64,000 bases of DNA from Chalara sp. BL73. Taxonomy: Eukaryota; Ascomycota; Leotiomycetes; Helotiales. The stretch is from assembly GCA_918026815.1 (NCBI GenBank), contig CAKJVC010000012.1, positions 124,001-188,000 of the forward strand. The letters are read 5' to 3'. The notes under the pieces are model-generated. The model was given only the letters and a program-made list of their open reading frames with translations. It did not search any database and had not been told where the DNA came from. This document shows positions 1-14,626 of the stretch, one piece after another. Position 1 is the stretch's first letter. Every line of letters begins with the position of its first letter. The translations under genes and the position numbers were made by a program.

Positions 1-2029
<2,029 letters not shown>

Positions 2030-2665
2030 CGTAGAGATGTAATATGGTGTTTGCTATGAACGAAGACGTGTCGTTTCACATGTTTTGTTGCACTGAGAGA
2101 GTTTCGGCTAGGTGGCATCGAACAACTATCAAAGAGGGGCGATTGTGCACGCAAGCTATGGTTCAGAGAGCAAATGCAGGTGAAATAATTAAATGAATGA
2201 ACTTGCAATCAACAATCAATTGCGTATATGTTTGGTGAATAGTGGCCTTGGAAATATAATCAGGAGTGTCAAGGCTGAGAGCCAAGCAAGGCTAAGAAGA
2301 CACGGCTGCCAAAATGGGTCTCGCCACAGCGAGAGGGATGTTTTCAGGGTGGGGACACGGACATGCACATATGTGAGAGAGCACAGTACATAGTAGAGCT
2401 AGCTAACGACATTCACCCAAATCAATCTAGTGAAAATAGTCCAATGCGAAGAGTTTTATAATAGGGAACATCACAACCAAAAAAAAGTGAACTGACAAGG
2501 AATCTTGCATTTATTTTGACAGCAATCATTTCACGTTATCAGAGTCAAACCAACGATCTACCACGGAAGTCATCACGAGTCCAGCTGCCCTTCCTTCATT
2601 GATGCGTACTCCTTTGCAATCCTCAAAAATCATTCCCGTTGCCTAAGAAACCATCATGCGAGCTT
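2030..2665. other. Intergenic: mannosidase promoter and calmodulin 3' region
   Basis: 636 bases between the mannosidase start and the calmodulin stop, both on the minus strand. The part near 2666 should be the calmodulin 3' UTR. I see no gene or clear regulatory motif. Confidence 0.6.
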
Positions 2666-3666
<1,001 letters not shown>

Positions 3667-4017
3667 GTTGCTGTGATCTTGCAAATATGCGAATCGCTAA
3701 GCTGTATGTGCGAAAGATACTCTATCGTCTTTGGAGAGGATTTGGTGTATGTGCGTCCTGTATGCTTTGTTGATGCGGGCAAAGAAGTTGCGTACTTCTG
3801 TGGTATCGGGTGGCCAAGCAGCCCTGCCAAGGAAAGGAAGTGACGCTAATCCCCACGGAATCCTTGTAGGCTGAGGACACATGCGTACAGTATGTAGAAC
3901 AACACCTTGGAGCTGCTACAACCATATCTACCATATTTGACCGCTTGAACACCCGCTGATTGTTCAAGTAATAGCATTTTATAGCTTAGTTGATCCATAC
4001 CTAGCTCAGCGTCCGCC
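3667..4017. promoter_or_regulatory. Shared divergent promoter region, calmodulin / TLG2
   Basis: 351 bases between two divergent start codons, so it must hold the 5' UTRs and promoters of both genes. I could not pick out a convincing TATA box. Confidence 0.5.
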
Positions 4018-5160
4018 ATGTGGCGCGATCGCACCAATCTGTAGGTTCTACTGGACAATCTAGCCTTTAGATTACTAATAGCTACAGCTATATATCATAT
4101 CGCCAATCCTACGCTCACCATCCGGCAAAGAAGCCCAAATTCTCCTCAGCATCGGGCAATGGCTATTCCGAAGCAATCGGATCCCAATCAGAGGAGCGCC
4201 GGGGGCTTATGTCCGCCGGTGCCTTCGAGGATGATGGAGATGTAGTTATTGAGATGGACCTATTACCACCTAGATGGGCGGACATATCGGATGAAGTTAC
4301 AGAGTACCTTGCAGATATAGCACAGAAAAGCGTGAAGCTAGAGAAGCTACATCAGAAGCATGTTTTGCCAGGATTCGATGACGAGGATGTGAAGAGGAGC
4401 GAAGAAGGCGAAATCGAGAGGTTGACTCAGGATATTACCAAAGGCTTCCATGATTGCCAGAATGCCATAAAGAGAATAGAGCAAATCGTGAAAGAGAATA
4501 GGAATCAAGGAGGGATAAGCAAGGGAGAGGAAACCATGGCGAAGAATATCCAGATTTCCTTGGCAGGAAGAGTACAGGAAGCTTCGGCTGGATTCAGGAA
4601 AAAGCAGAGCGCTTATTTAAAGAGTGAGTTGTTTCTGACTGAGTTGTGTATCATGGTTAAGCTAAACATCCATAGAACTTCGCGGGCTTTCCGGAATGAA
4701 CACTCAGATAGAACGCGCTTCAACACCCTTATACAGTAATTTCAACGACCCATCTTTAATGGAGTCCGATGCAGACAAATCATACTCCGAATCTGCTCTG
4801 CAGCAAACCTCACAAAAACAACTCACATCGAACGATGCGGCCATCATGCAGCGCGAGCGCGAAATCACAGATATAGCACAGGGTATCATTGAATTAGCGG
4901 ACATTTTCAAGGAGTTACAAGGGATGATTATTGATCAAGGGACGATGCTGGATCGCATCGACTATAATGTGGAACGCATGGCGGTGGAAGTGAAAGCCGC
5001 GGACAAGGAGTTAAAGGTAGCGAGCGGATACCAGAAGAAGGGGACGAAGAGGAGAATAATATTGCTTCTGATATTATTGGTGATTGGCATGTTCACTCTG
5101 TTAATGGTTAAGCCGAAGAGAAATAGGGATTCGGTAGAGGAAAATGTGCCACCGCCTTGA
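4018..5160 (+). CDS. TLG2: Qa-SNARE syntaxin of the Tlg2 / syntaxin-16 family
   Basis: t-SNARE for fusion of endosome-derived vesicles with the trans-Golgi network. Exons 4018-4040, 4088-4623 and 4676-5160 give 347 residues. The first intron splits the leader so that the protein starts MWRDRTNLYISYRQSY, the conserved Tlg2-type N-terminus (Sly1/Vps45-binding peptide in this family). An N-terminal helical bundle precedes the SNARE motif (about residues 240-305, from QREREITDIAQGIIELADIF), with the zero-layer glutamine expected in LADIFKELQGMI. A single C-terminal membrane anchor (RRIILLLILLVIGMFTLLMV) is followed by a short luminal tail. An internal in-frame ATG at 4209 would lose the N-peptide and is not the start. 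Confidence 0.95.
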
Positions 5161-5525
5161 GAGCCCTTCGATCTGCGCTTCATGATGAACGTCTCAAAAA
5201 GCATATTCTGGACACTGCTTACGTATGTGGGAGGTTTGGTCTTGTCAAGACAACGATTTCAGTAGGAAATGAGTGAGTCATGCTGTAGCTTGAAATTTCA
5301 AGTTCCGTTGGCTGATTTCTAGACCAGATGCCGATACTCGCATCCGCCAGCGAAGTGTCACAGCAACGCCAAATTATGGTACAAAATATCCATGTAATCT
5401 TATTTCTATTGAACTAGAGTTATTACTGATGGGCAAAAGTCAGTTTTTTCTGACTCAAGCATACATTGTCAACTTGTACCATAGTTAATTAAGTTGCTAT
5501 CACAATTTTTCTGCATCTACAGTTC
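5161..5525. other. Intergenic, nothing recognised
   Basis: Downstream of TLG2, running into the decayed 2EXR gene. No gene or repeat seen. Confidence 0.5.
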
Positions 5526-6162
5526 AAGCCGATCCCCTTGACCTCGACTCCGTATTCTTCCTTCGAACCAGTTTCATAGATTGGGGTAAATTGAGGATGT
5601 ATCCAGTCCATGCCCATGGAGTCGATCAGACATAACCCTGATCTGCAATTTGTTTGCAGAACACGCCGATATCTCTTGATCGCGTCTTTGGAGAAAGAAA
5701 AATACGGTCTGCTGCTTCGGAAGGTCCGTTTCCTTGCCGTCCACGATCCCAAGAGTTGCCAATTGCCGCATGCGATGGAACGAAATTTCCTATAGTAAAT
5801 TGGTCAGCCAGTGACATACATGCTATTTAACAGATGTATTGCGATGGCCCGGCGACCTACTTACCTAGCATGTAGAGGCGATCATTTAGCCAATATGAAG
5901 TCTTCCGGACATCAGTATTGATCAACAGCACGTCAAGCTCAGGGTTGCGGTACAAGAATGCTGTCTTGGGACCTCTGAGGGCAACCTTCTTGTTGACTTT
6001 GTATAGGCTTTCTCCTGCATCCAGGCATTTCAATAACTCTTGGCTCCCGTACAGCACATCCCCAAATGTTTAACTTCAGTTCTGTAGGAAGACGTGGGTA
6101 CGGATGAAAGGTCTTCGCAGATTTCCCTGTAGATCAGTGGGTGGTGGCGGGAGCAAACTCAT
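5526..6162 (-). pseudogene. 2EXR-domain protein remnant, frameshifted
   Basis: On the minus strand one frame reads FHPYPRLPTELKLNIWGCAV followed by REPRVIEM (from 6109 down to about 6030), the signature start of the fungal 2EXR domain. The rest of the domain (VNKKVALRGPKTAFLYRNPE, then LDVLLIN) continues in a different frame from about 6010 to 5880. No GT-AG intron lies between them, so a frameshift is needed. A plausible intron follows (donor GTAAGT near 5865, acceptor near 5790), and downstream coding-like text again switches frame. The ATG at 6162 is also in another frame. At least two disruptions suggest a dead gene, although assembly errors could mimic this. 2EXR proteins have no well-defined function. 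Confidence 0.6.
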
Positions 6163-6584
6163 CGAAGCTAGGCGTTACGATGGTTAATAACTACGAATTC
6201 GAAGTCGGGACTATTTCGTCAAGGATGGCACACGTAGCTATGGGATAAAATATAGCTGCAGAGCTTCCATTCGAAATGAAAGATGTCTAAGGAATAAGCA
6301 GAGCATCCCTTCTCGAGATCCTTCAAATCAATACCATTAGATTCGTGTTTGTACACGTTTCCTTCCTTTAATGTGCTTCTCTGTCTTTCCTTGTATGCTG
6401 CATACCAACTCTCGAAATCGGTGGCTAGAGCCGCAGACTGGGGATACGCCATCTCGTCCTTATGGTAGAGCAGCTCGAGCTCATTGCTTAGAGAGGGGGT
6501 TGAGGTAGGGCATGTGGTATTGTTTCTTGGATGGTTTTATGTATCGCGCTCTTGCCTGTTTTGACTCACAAGGCTGGAGAGAGA

Positions 6585-6925
6585 GATGAGGACTCGAAAT
6601 AAAGAATTTATGGTATATCGCTATAAATTTGGCAGACTCTTCAGCACAACTCTTGTCAGGGTGCAACTCTGTAGTCTGTTTACTTTGGTCATGGATGATC
6701 TACCTGTCCGCAAAGCTACAAAACATGTTTAGCATTTACTACAAGACTTTATAATGATACGCCCCTATATATTCCCTCGTCTTATCAACCTAAAGACTTC
6801 GCTCACTTGGGGAGGTTTAAACCCAACGCTCTCCCAGTACATGCCCTCTTAATCTCGTAGGAAGAGCTTGGTATGGCATCCATATCGACGATGGTTATTA
6901 TGACGATAGAGATGACGAAGTACAT
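6585..6925 (-). pseudogene. Possible J-domain (DnaJ-like) protein remnant
   Basis: Minus-strand text around 6800-6925 reads IPSSSYEIKRACTGRALG, resembling helix II of a J domain. After a possible intron, about 6660-6590 reads ELHPDKSCAEESAKFIAIYH, with the HPD tripeptide and the start of helix III. The exact splice phase could not be made to work, no full gene model emerges, and only J-domain-like pieces remain. Tentative. Confidence 0.35.
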
Positions 6926-7760
6926 GGAGGGTCAGTGGATGAGGGGGTAGTCCGCACTTCTTGCCCTCCAGGAGTGCCTCAATTTGCGACCTCTTACGGG
7001 CGATCAAAAGAGCGCTTCTGGAATTCTTCTGTTAGCGAATTGCCGTATATCGATCCGTCTACCAGATGGCAATGTACTCACAAAAGCGTCTTATTCAAGG
7101 CACCCAAGCGTTCAAACAGGTAGAAGCCAGTGTGTCAGCTCACATTTCCGGTCCCGACAAGCATAAGGGCATCCTCGAAATTTTGATCGTCAAAGCCGTC
7201 GCATGTACTGGATGAAGCTTGAGCCTGCGTCTCTCCCTATATCCCGTTAGTACTTAGAAAGCCAACAAATAACAATCCCCAAAAAAATCATGATATAATG
7301 GCGACGCACAGCGTCGGGAGCCTTTTCCGTATTTCCAAAAGTTACAAGCAATTTTTCAGCATCTGCAGCCCCGAACTGTGGAATTGGCGAGGTTACCATT
7401 TCGTGGGCTTGATGATCGGGAAGGATGTGATTGTTCCTTGCAGGGTAGTGGAAGTTGCTGGGAGAAAAATGTAAGGGAAACTGCCTCGCGTTCTCCAACC
7501 GCAAAAAGAGTCATAATCAACTTTCTTTTGCCGCTTCTATTTATTCGATTCCTCGACTGCAGTTATCCTAAAAGTGACGCTGCCTTGGTTTGCACAGGAC
7601 CTTGATTAAAAGGATGCGCAATGATTGGCCAAATGATGTTGTTACATGGGACATCTTAAAAATAAAAGCAATCTATTCTCTGTATAGTCTACCTCATAAA
7701 TCATAAAATCTAGCAACTCCCCGACACCATCGCCGATGCAATACATCCCATCACCACCAT
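6926..7760. other. Unassigned stretch with coding-like minus-strand fragments
   Basis: Minus-strand pieces (for example GFDDQNFEDALMLVGTGN near 7180) look coding but belong to no family I recognise and do not join into a model. They could be the 5' part of the J-domain remnant or another decayed gene. Confidence 0.3.
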
Positions 7761-8653
7761 CTAAGCACCATAAACCTTGAACCTCTCCTCCACGCTTTGG
7801 AAGGTCTTCTCCCCAGGCTGCCCGTTTGGCGTCCCAAAAACCAACTGCGCATTGAGCTCCCAAGTCTTCGGCACGTTCCACGTGCTCGCGACCTGGGCAT
7901 CGATAAGCGGACTGTAGTGCTGGAGGTTGGCGCCCAATCCCTCGGACTCAAGGGCAGTCCAGATGGCGAACTGAGTCATGGCGTCGGATTGGGTGGCCCA
8001 GTTAGGGAATCTCTCGGCGTAGAGAGGGAATTTCTCTTGCATGCTGGAGATGACCGCACGGTCTTCGAAGAAGAGGATCTGAAGATGACAGCGTTAGCAG
8101 GTTGTGTCACGCCACGTGAATTGCGTGATGGTGAGAGTTGGGATTTCGGACAAGGGAGCTAGTGTGGCGGAGGGGAAATCGATGGGAGAGGGGGAAAACG
8201 TACACTTCCATAAGCACCTTGGAATCCATTCAGCTTCTGCTCCGACTTCTCCCATTGCTCAGCTGGGGCAACGGCCTTGATAGCAGTCTTTACGAAATCC
8301 CAGAACTTGTCATGTTCATCCTTCAGGAGTAAGACGACTCTTGTACTTTGGCTGTTGAATGAGGATGGGACGTGGAGGAGAGCTTGAGTGATGATCTCTT
8401 GGATCTTCTCGTCGCTAATGAGAGACTCCTTCTTCAAGGGATAGATGGTTCGTCTGTTCTTCACAATGTCAAAGAAAGCTTGGGAAGACATGTTTGCTGG
8501 TGTTTGTGAGAATAGTCTTGCTTGGAGATTAACAGGACGAGAAGCGAGTTGGTGTGTTCGTGGGAAGTATTGCGAAAGCAAGGGAGGGACGAAGGGTTTT
8601 ATAACTGTTGAAATTGAATTGGGAAAGGTGCGCTTGACGAGCGACGACGCCAT
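7761..8653 (-). CDS. Nitroreductase-family protein (Frm2/Hbn1 type)
   Basis: FMN-dependent oxidoreductase of the fungal Frm2/Hbn1 branch, linked in yeast to fatty-acid signalling and oxidative-stress balance. Two exons, 8204-8653 and 7761-8078, with a 125-nt GT-AG intron in phase 0. The core starts SSQAFFDIVKNRRTIYPLKK and ends with GTPNGQPGEKTFQSVEERFK, typical of the family, whose usual length is about 200 residues. Translation from the ATG at 8491 gives that 201-residue core. The same frame is open upstream to 8653 (255 residues) and 8713 (275 residues). The extension is rich in Arg, Ser and Ala and ends ARLFSQTPAN, like a mitochondrial presequence. I chose 8653; start choice decides cytosolic versus mitochondrial location. 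Confidence 0.9.
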
Positions 8654-8713
8654 TTCTTTCCACGTAAGAGCTATGAAAATAGATGTTAAAAATGCCCAAA
8701 ACGGTATTCGCAT

Positions 8714-10463
8714 TACCGACTAACGCGTGGGTGTACTGAAAAAAAGACGGAGCTTCGAGAAGTGGGCGGTGTTGATGACGATATATGTTGAAACAAGTGG
8801 TGGGTGATAACTGCTCTAGATTTACGAAGTAAGGGACCGAACCTTGCTGTCAAGAGTACCCGAGGAGAGGATTAGATAATTCTGAACCTACTATTTACTC
8901 GTAAAAAAATCAGATACTCAAAGAAAGATTACGGGATTTTAGAGATCCGGGAAGTAGAAACAGATCCGGTAATGAGATCGGTAAATAACCGGAGAGAGGT
9001 ATTTACCGAGGCGAAAATAACCTGATTAATATACCCTCAATCTGAAATATAGATTATGAAACATTTAGCCTATCATCTTTACTTAAAGATTCGGCTCCCA
9101 CCCTCCAATCTCCCAAAGTGGGCGACCGACGATAACTGTGGACCACATTTACCAAGCAATCTGTAAGCGGGGGTAGTTTTGCTGAGCATGCTGAGAAATG
9201 CATCGTTAGGGGGATGACATGTTGTCTAGTAAGGGTTTGATTCCCATCGCTTACATCCCTGGACCAGTCATAATGAGTGATACTTGGAATAGATGTTTTT
9301 TTTGTTAGAGGCAACTGAAACTTGATGCTTACTTTTTCTATTCAAATCACTATTGATTGAATGACCATCTCGGTGTGATGCCGAGTAATGTGCCTCATAC
9401 TCTTGCGTGCTGTGCATGACTCGAATTTCTTGCATACATGTAGGACCACGGATCCCATGCACCCGAAAAGTCTACATTTATTCGGTGCATAGATGGGTCA
9501 GACGTCCGGGATACTACTCAAAACTTTGATGGAACTGTACTTCATCTGCAAAATCCTCCTGAGGGTTCTTGACCGAAGGACACACTCAAATGGTGGGCAT
9601 TGTATCATCGAGATCGGAAACAGGAATATATATCAGCTCTACATACTTCCTGACCGAATAGGGCTAAAAATCTAACAAGGTAAGGCCACTAAGTGTTCCA
9701 AAAGCTCCCAACAGCGCCAATTGAAAGAGATCCTTGCATCAGGTGTTGCGTTGCTGTATTGATCTCTCCATTTCCAAGTATAACCTCGATCGAATGGAGC
9801 CATTTCCCCAAAGAACCCTTATCGGAAGAACTCCTTTCTCCAGGTGTTCCAGAAAATAGGCCGCGGCTGTTATTTTACTGTAACAGGGAGTCTTGAAGCG
9901 TGCTGCATCGACATGGTTGCATCTGGCTAGTGCCGAAGGGGACTGGCTTTTCTGAATCCAATACACTTGTGAGCTCTAGCGGTATCCGATCTAGAACTGA
10001 CTCTTGGGCAGATGGATATGTATGTTTTAGCATCCAAATTAATGATTGTGGGCTCCATCGGGGATGGAACTTCGTTCATTCCCTAGTCCCGTGACCTGGT
10101 CTTCATGATCTGTTTGCCGATTTCTACTGCCAGGTAGAAGCTATCATTGAATAGGTCGTGGCTGACAAGCCATGGTCGGAGCTTGAAACCTAAAGTAACG
10201 GGGTACACCTCCCAAAGGATTGCCGCCTCCTTATTCCGGCCCTTCTGACTGGGTAGAATTTAATCACGTGATACACACATGCTTCCCCGCAACCCCAGAC
10301 CTTCTTGGCGATTACTTGGCGACGACCTCAATATTTATAAGATGATGACTCGAGGAAAAAATTTCCAGATCTCAATTCATCTCATTTCATCTGACTCCAC
10401 CTGAGCTGTGTACAAGTTCTATCTCAGGGTTCTGGTAGATTGAAACTTCCTTCCTCTTCCAAC
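8714..10463. other. Long intergenic region, no gene recognised
   Basis: About 1.7 kb between the nitroreductase (leftward) and the MFS transporter (rightward). Short open frames occur on both strands but none matches a family or has convincing splice structure. It contains a perfect TCACGTGA palindrome close to the transporter start, listed separately. Confidence 0.5.
10264..10271. promoter_or_regulatory. TCACGTGA palindrome (bHLH-type site)
   Basis: A perfect 8-bp palindrome 193 bp upstream of the MFS start codon. TCACGTGA is the core recognised by Cbf1/Pho4-like bHLH factors in fungi. Function here is inferred from position only. Confidence 0.4.
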
Positions 10464-12317
10464 ATGGCAACGACCGAGGAGAAGCCGCGCGAGGTTGGTG
10501 TTGAAGAAGCTGGCGGCGAGGACGCGCCCACCTGGAACTCGAAGGCCTTCGGGTCTGCCCGTGAAGCTGCTGAAACTGGAAGAGCAGCTACTGATAGGTC
10601 TGTAATCCTTTTCCCACAGCATCGAAATTTCCGGTAGGCTTTGGCTGATTGAAAGTCAGCCATGGTGTAGCATTGATCCAGTTTGATCCCGTGGCTGAGA
10701 GGAGATTACGCACCAAGATTGACTTATACATCGTTCCCACTGTGGCTCTTCTGTATCTGTTCTGCTTCATCGATCGAGCGAACATTGGTGAGTTTGTCCC
10801 CGACTTCCTGGCTCGTTGATCAAACGGAATATTGTACTGACGATTTGCTCACAGGAAATGCACGGCTCGCCGACTTTGAGAAAGATCTCAAGCTTGTTAA
10901 ATATGACTACAATGCTGTACTATCAATCTTCTATATCTCCTATATTATATTTGTAAGTTCCGAGATTTCCGGATCGATTTTTCCTACTTTAGACGCTTTT
11001 GTTATCATCTAGCTCTTAAGGCATTTTCGATGCATAGCCTCTCAAGAATAAGAATTGCTGAAACTTATTTTTAACTCCCAAACATACCTAGACAGCCGAC
11101 TAACTCCAATGCTTTCACTCCAGGAGATCCCCTCAAACATAGCGTGCAAATATATCGGGCCGGGGTGGTTTCTCCCAATCATCTCACTTGGTTTTGGCAT
11201 ATGCTCTGTCTGTACCGCTTTCTGCCACACAAAAGCAACCGTTTCCGCTGTTCGTTTTCTTCTCGGCGTTTTCGAAGCCGGAATGATGCCCGGGATCGCG
11301 TATTACATGTCTAGATGGTACCGAAGAAGCGAGCTGACCTTCCGTCTTTCTCTGTACATCGTCATGGCTCCACTTGCCGGAGCATTCGGTGGTCTTCTCG
11401 CCTCTGGTATCTTGAAGCTGGATCATTTTGGCGGACTCCACAAATGGCGTATGATATTTGCCATTGAGGGTATCATCACTATCATTCTCTCAGTCATATC
11501 CTTCTTCACGCTCACGGACCGGCCAGAGACAGCGAGATGGCTCTCGGAGGACGAAAAGGCTCTAGCTATTGCTCGTGTCAAGTCAGAACGAGTTGCCACA
11601 ACAGACGTTCTCGAGAAAATGGATGTGCCAAAACTCTTGCGTGGAATCTTCAGTCCGGTAACCTTGGCGACCTCAACGATCTTCCTCCTCGACAATATTA
11701 CCGTCCAAGGTCTAGCGTTCTTCGCACCGACTATTGTAAGGACTATATATCCCAAGAACACAGTCGTATATCAACAACTCAAAACTGTCCCGCCCTATAT
11801 CGTTGGCGCATTCTTCACCGTGCTCTTCCCCTTCTTGAGCTGGCGCTTCGATCGCCGCAACATCTTTTTCATCATCTCCTCACCTATCATGATGGTCGGC
11901 TACGCCATGTTTCTCGGCTCGACCGACCCTCATGCTCGCTACGGCGCAACCTTCATCATAGCTTCAGGCGCCTTCTCCTTCGGAGCACTATGCAACTCCC
12001 AGGTTTCCGCAAACGTCGTCTCTGATACAGCACGCTCAGCAGCCATTGCGACAAATGTCATGCTCGGAAATATCGGCGGCTTGATCGCGACATGGAGCTT
12101 CCTGCCATTCGATGCACCAAATTATCATATCGGCAACGGATTGAACTTTGCTACCAGTAGCACCATATTGCTAATGAGTATCGCCCTATGGTATTGGATG
12201 ACCTGGGACAACAAGAAGAAGGAGAATATTGATGTTGACGAGGCGCTGGAGGGGTTGAGTGTGAAGCAAGTTCAGGACTTGGATTGGAAACACCCTGGAT
12301 TCAGGTGGAAGAAGTGA
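10464..12317 (+). CDS. MFS transporter, anion/carboxylate (Dal5/Tna1-like) family
   Basis: Plasma-membrane major facilitator of the ACS family, whose fungal members take up organic anions such as allantoate, nicotinate or phthalate; the substrate is unknown here. Exons 10464-10597, 10660-10787, 10855-10952 and 11124-12317 give 517 residues. The first acceptor at 10659 is fixed by phase, yielding SHGVALIQFDPVAERRLRTK. The first helix ends in FCFIDRANIGNARL, the D-R-x-N-I-G-N-A signature. Later segments such as SRWYRRSELTFRLSLY and YGATFIIASGAFSFGALCNS fit the family. About 12 membrane helices are evident, with a cytosolic N-terminus and C-terminus. ATG at 10464 is the first in frame. Confidence 0.93.
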
Positions 12318-13602
12318 AGAGCATTAAATTTCACGATGCGTGTTCGACAAGGCGTTCAACACATCTTTGGTGCATCTTTGACAAAGGGGAGAGTAGTAGT
12401 AGTGGTACTATATAACTCGTATGATAGTCTTAGCCGCTTGCATTCCCCACTCTTTTATATAAACATGTGTAATAAACCACAATCAACTTCTTACATAAGC
12501 CCTCTGCACGTTAGATGAAATCGGCAGTTGTGACGCACATACCATCCTGCCCACTCGCACTATGCTCATGCGTACGAAAGCAGCTTTCCTCACCGCGTAG
12601 CGTAATAACTGATGGAAAAAGTGCAAGGCTAGCTCCCCAACATCTACAACGGCAAGGTCGGATGATGACTAAACACAACCTCCCTCTCCGCTCCATGTTA
12701 GTACAGACAATATTTTACTTATAATTACGTATGGGTGCCATATAATTTGAGAACGTAATGCCCCCTGGTTGAAGGTTAGTGTGTATACAAACGCAATTTT
12801 CAGTACTGATATCATTAAGGCGTTCACTATCAAGCATGCGCATGCTCTGGTTTTACAAAAGCTGGCTTAGCTAAAGTGTCAACCCCCCACCCTCACCCCC
12901 ACCCCCCAATTGTGGATAATATGTTTCTTGCGAGGATTACCAGATCGCGTTTCGGTGTAGAGGGACAACTCAAAACAGATTGCAAACGTAAAGCATGGCT
13001 TGAGCTTCTCTGACCCTAGTAGATATCAAGGTGGATATATGACACAGTGACCGCGGAGTAGTCTTTACTTACAATACATGACCAATCCTTGAGCATTGAC
13101 GCTTATCCATGGAGAGGAGAGGTATCTTGTCCGTTCTCATCTGGGATAGTCTATTTACCCTCTCTCTTATCTACCATCGCACCAGCAACCTGGCCGCTCC
13201 CTTCCAACTTCGCGCAAAGCAGTCTCACCACTTTGATCATATATGCATGTCCGGAACGCAGCCATAGGTCAGTGGGCCAAATGGCTGGAGATCGCCACCA
13301 AAATGCAGATTCGCCGCACAGTAGCCTATTATCTCTCACAACGGATTGCTTGCAACCACCATGACTAAGCCTCTCATCTCCGCCCCTGGTGCTGAAAATA
13401 TTGTCATAATTTGTACGTCAAGGTGTAGCCGCTCACTGATTGGTAATCGTATCACGAATGAAGACAGAGGCGGTTTACAAATCATCGCCAAGGTGCCGGG
13501 TGTATATCGCTTCAATCATGTGGAAGAAGATTTAAGATTCTGTTGGTAGTTAGTTTTCATTCATGCGAGCAGTTGGTGGCTCAACGATCACGACACCTCA
13601 CA
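12318..13602. other. Intergenic, nothing recognised
   Basis: Transporter 3' region and hydrolase promoter. A C-rich tract lies at about 12885-12910. No gene, RNA or repeat family recognised. Confidence 0.5.
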
Positions 13603-14626
13603 ATGACGAACAAAGGGCAATTGGTGCAGTCAGCGGATGGGACGAAGATCTTTGCTCAGGCAGCTGGAGAGTCGGCGAAGCCGGCTGTGGTTTTTATTCA
13701 TGGTTTCTCTTGCACCAGCCTTGCATTTTCGAAACAATTTTCCGATCCGACGCTTTTGGAAAGTCTGTATTTGATTCGATATGATGTTCGTGGTCATGGG
13801 AGGAGCGAGCAGCCGCTTGAGGAGAATGACTACGAGAGCGCACGACACGCAGAAGATTTCAAGGCCGTGATTGATACGTTCGGGGTGAGGAAGCCGTTTG
13901 TTGCCGGGTGGTATGTCGTCCATTCCGATTTTCTTGCTCAACAACAATACTCACGGATGAAAACAGGAGTCTTGGAGGCGCGTCTTGATTTTTGGGTGGA
14001 TGAGCATAAACTAACAACGCAAAGGAATCGTCGCAACAGACGTAATATCAAAGTTTGGAATCGATACCATCGCAGGAAGCATTCTCCTAGATGGAATGCC
14101 GTATCGTAGCATGCATCCACAAATCGTGCATCCTGTGGTTACGAGCCTCGCCCCGGGGTTATTAAGCAACGAACTTGCGGATTTTGCTGCGACGGTACCA
14201 AAATTCGTATATAGCTGTGTTGCGGAGGAGTTCAGGTTTCCCGAGGAAGATAGGTTGGCTTGGATTGGGGGGGTTGCACTGATGGTTTGTCTTCCATCTC
14301 GACATTGCTCTTCAGCAGAAATAGTGAAATTGTTATTAATGGCTGAGAAATAGAACCCATTGGTAAGACAGCATAGTCTGGCCAGAACTCAGGACGAGAC
14401 GCTTCTGTTGGCAGCCAAGAAAACGTTCCCGTTTCTGGTGATTCATGGTATAGAAGATCGACACATATATATCGACAAGATTGAAAATTTCATGAGGGGT
14501 AATTTCGAAAATGTAGAATTTCACGAAATCAAAGGGGCAGGGCATGCTGCTTTTTATGAGAAGCCTAAAGTTGTTAACAAATTGATTCTCAATTTTGTAA
14601 GGAATCAGAGTGGATCGGGGAAGTAA
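13603..14626 (+). CDS. Alpha/beta hydrolase with a predicted GC-AG intron and 11-nt exon
   Basis: Serine hydrolase of the alpha/beta fold; substrate unknown. Model: 13603-13910, 13967-13977, 14025-14284 and 14354-14626, 283 residues. Features: VVFIHGFSCTS (oxyanion loop), YDVRGHGRSEQP, the nucleophile elbow GWSLGG at residues 102-107 (Ser104), a likely acid near GIEDRH, and the catalytic histidine in GAGHAAF. The GWSLGG motif is rebuilt across two introns. The second (13978-14024) must start with GC, not GT, to keep frame; it has a good branch site (CTAAC) and AG acceptor. Using the nearby GT instead shifts frame and loses the conserved IVATDV strand. If the GC donor is not used the gene is broken. 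The short length is normal for the family. Confidence 0.8.

Noticed and set aside
9054..10094. Open frames of 60-86 codons in the region left of the MFS gene
   Set aside because: They overlap on both strands, lack motifs and have no supporting neighbours.
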